This document shows, piece after piece, positions 61,975 to 64,000 of a stretch of DNA of 64,000 bases; the first letter of the stretch is position 1; each line of letters opens with the position of its first letter. The notes under the pieces were generated by a model. That model was not told the origin of the DNA, made no database searches, and was given only the letters and a program-made list of their open reading frames with translations. The stretch covers positions 24,947-88,946 of the forward strand of contig WIDE01000111.1 in assembly GCA_015039315.1 (NCBI GenBank), in the 5' to 3' direction. Both the position numbers and the translations under genes were made by a program. This DNA is from Clavulina sp. PMI_390 (taxonomy: Eukaryota > Basidiomycota > Agaricomycetes > Cantharellales > Hydnaceae).

Positions 61975-64000
61975 ATGGCGTCCAAAGACAAGGAACAATA
62001 CTTTGCGAACTCCTCTCCGAATCTCGCTCATAGGCCAGCTTATCATCTCCGAAGACTTCCGCAGTTACGCTGGCTGTTAGGGACGCTCTTTTCCCTAACC
62101 ATTGCAGGGGTAGTATTGATACATCGCAATATCAGCGTGTCTCTCTGGAAGAGCACTCCAGGTCATGCGCAGCGCGTCCTTGCAGAGTGCGACGCCTTGC
62201 TGGGATTACCAGGTCAATTCTCACGTTAACATCTGTTGAAACTCGAATCGTGGCTGACAGGTATTCTGCAGGCCCTTCTGCAGACTTTCACAAACGACGT
62301 ACGTCGGATAGATTCGAGCCTGGGACTAAAGATACATTGATCGTCAATGCAACGATATGGACGGGTGCAAATCAAGGAAAGGAAGTGGTTCACGAGGGAA
62401 CCATCTTTCTGCAGAACGGCATCATCGCGTCTATTACATCATCGACGTTTACGAAAGAATTACTCTCTCGCCTGGACCCGGATACCAATATCGTAAATGC
62501 TGGAGGGGCATGGGTGACTCCTGCGATTGTTGATATGCACAGCCATGCTGGGGTGAAATCCATCCCAATCTTAGCGGGAAGCGTTGACGGAAATTCCCTA
62601 CTTGGAATCTCACAGCCTTGGCTAAGGAGCGTCGACGGAATCGATACGCATGATCTCAATTGGGAACTTTCGAGGGCGGGGGGTGTTGGTACAGAACTGG
62701 CAAGTCATCTCTGCAATTACGCTAGCAGTATCTCGCCTCAGTGTTTGAATGGATGATAGGTCCTCCCTGGAAGTGCGAATGCCATAGGCGGTCAGGCATT
62801 TGTTGTCAAAACTCGCCCAACAAAGGAGCGCTCGACGCTGTCCATGCTCCTCGAGCCCCCAAATAATATCGTATCGAACGGCAGTTCGTTAGCGCTGCGA
62901 TGGCGCCACATCAAGTGTGTAGTTTTTCCTCGCCACTCGATCAATTCTGAACCTCTCGCCGTGTCATCTCAGACACGCTGCTGGAGAGAATCCATCTAGA
63001 GTCTATTCGGGCACTCGGTGACTCATTTGCTGCTTCCACGTGTTTACCCTGACGACTGACACAATCCGCCAGAATGGATACGATATGGAAATTTCGGGAG
63101 TCGTGGGTGCTTTGCTTCTTCGCTAAGACCATGCACAGAGGCTTACACCTCCTTGCATTTAGCTACAACGAAGCTCGGAAGTTAAAGCTCGCTCAAGATG
63201 CTTATTGTGCAAAGGCGAGGGCCGGGAAGTGGACAGGCCTTAGTGACTCTCTGCCGACGGATTTGAAGTGGGAAGCCCTCGTCGACGTGTTGCGTGGTAG
63301 AGTCAAGGTACCCCCTCTTTGTGCTGTCAGCCCGCGCTACACTCATGATGGCCACCTGCCAGGTCAACATTCACATCTACGAGACGGTATGTGAACTGAA
63401 TACCTTTATTGTCCTAATAAATAATTTTATTTGTGAAAGGTGGATTTCACTGGGATCATTGGGCTAAGCAATGAATTCAAATTCCCCATTGCTGCCTTCC
63501 ACCATGCGCACGAAGCATATCTAGTCCCCGAAGTCATCAAACAAGCATACGCAGGCGTTCCAACCATCGCCATATTTGCAACGAATTCGCGATACAAAAA
63601 GGAATCATATCGGGGTTCAGAGTTCGCCGCAAGGATATTAACGGACAATGGCATCGCTGTGGCGATGAAGGTAAAGTACAGGCCGCTTTGCTTTATCCCA
63701 TATTGGCTGCACCAAAATGGGAGACTCGTTAACGACCCTGAACGTATGTTTATAGAGTGACGGGCCATCTGCAATCCATCCTCGATACCTGCTGTAAGAT
63801 CAGACCTACATTTTGGTGCAGTTGTTAATTCACTAACCGCCCCACGACATAGGCACGAAGCTGCACAGGCTCATTATTATGGGCTGGATGAAATAAGTGC
63901 TCTTCGCTGTAGGTTCCTATACTTCATCTTCCTTGATCAGGCCTGACGCCCACTTCAGCTGTTACCACCATCCCAGCAGACGCAATTGGACTAGGACACC
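61975..64000 (+). CDS. Membrane-anchored amidohydrolase (CE9-like), copy 3, cut by window end
   Basis: A more diverged paralogue of copy 2, incomplete at the right edge. It starts MASKDKEQYFANSSPN and has one membrane segment (LLGTLFSLTIAGVVLI). DFHKRRTSDRFEPGTKDTLI, NATIWTGANQGKEVV, TPAIVDMHSHAG with the metal His-X-His, SVDGNSLLGISQPWL, GGQAFVVKTRPTKERST, RMDTIWKFRES...YNEARKLK, KFPIAAFHHAHEAYLVPEV and ARYKKESYRGSEFAARIL follow. Exon joins match those of copy 2, and the intron that uses a GC donor there has a normal GT donor here. The reading frame is intact to the edge. It differs from copy 2 throughout, so the two arose by an older duplication than that which produced copy 1. Confidence 0.82.

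Noticed and set aside
1..64000. CRISPR arrays, phage, plasmid or viral genes
   Set aside because: No spaced direct repeats, integrase, capsid or replicase motifs were seen; all recognisable genes are fungal nuclear genes.

Overview
This is a eukaryotic, fungal window. Nearly every gene carries many short GT-AG introns (about 45-70 bases). The gene content is that of a filamentous basidiomycete: GH76 family, CBM1 protein, Egh16-like secreted protein, DUF1479 protein, CE9-like amidohydrolases and a CaaX pheromone-type precursor. The overall look suggests an agaricomycete, possibly close to Rhizoctonia/Thanatephorus. That placement is inference from gene style, not from a search.

Layout. 1-2.6 kb: no protein gene, but a tRNA-Trp-like element near the left edge. 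2.8-3.7 kb: secreted Egh16/Gas1-like protein. 4.15-8.24 kb: mitochondrial DNA polymerase (MIP1). 8.5-10.25 kb, minus: L-type lectin cargo receptor, rebuilt here exon by exon. 11.6-19.0 kb: three tandem secreted GH76 genes; the first has lost its Asp-Asp catalytic pair. 19.2-22.9 kb: SEC24 with an N-terminal WW domain. 23.67 kb: a 42-residue CaaX peptide that looks like a mating-pheromone precursor. 24.7-26.7 kb: DUF1479 Fe/2OG-dioxygenase-like protein. 27.6-28.6 kb, minus: signal peptidase subunit SPC2. 29.4-30.8 kb, minus: secreted CBM1 protein of unknown main domain. 32.3-36.6 kb: RRM-YTH RNA-binding protein. 37.3-41.0 kb: SYG1/XPR1-type SPX-EXS phosphate exporter. 41.2-43.0 kb: unrecognised Ser/Pro-rich protein. 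43.55-45.68 kb, minus: NAPE-PLD-like metallo-beta-lactamase hydrolase. 47.3-50.3 kb: LIM-domain (paxillin-like) protein. 51.1-52.2 kb: unrecognised coiled-coil protein. 52.55-53.94 kb: D-2-hydroxyacid dehydrogenase. 55.1-64.0 kb: three amidohydrolase copies; the first is a pseudogene ending at a 10-N assembly gap, the second looks intact, the third runs off the window.

There is no operon logic. Several products nevertheless share the secretory route: SEC24 (COPII coat), the L-type lectin (cargo receptor), SPC2 (signal peptide cleavage), and secreted clients (GH76 trio, Egh16-like, CBM1 protein). I see no phage, plasmid, CRISPR or viral content. Exon borders were inferred by eye from splice sites, reading phase and family conservation, so gene ends are firmer than individual introns.
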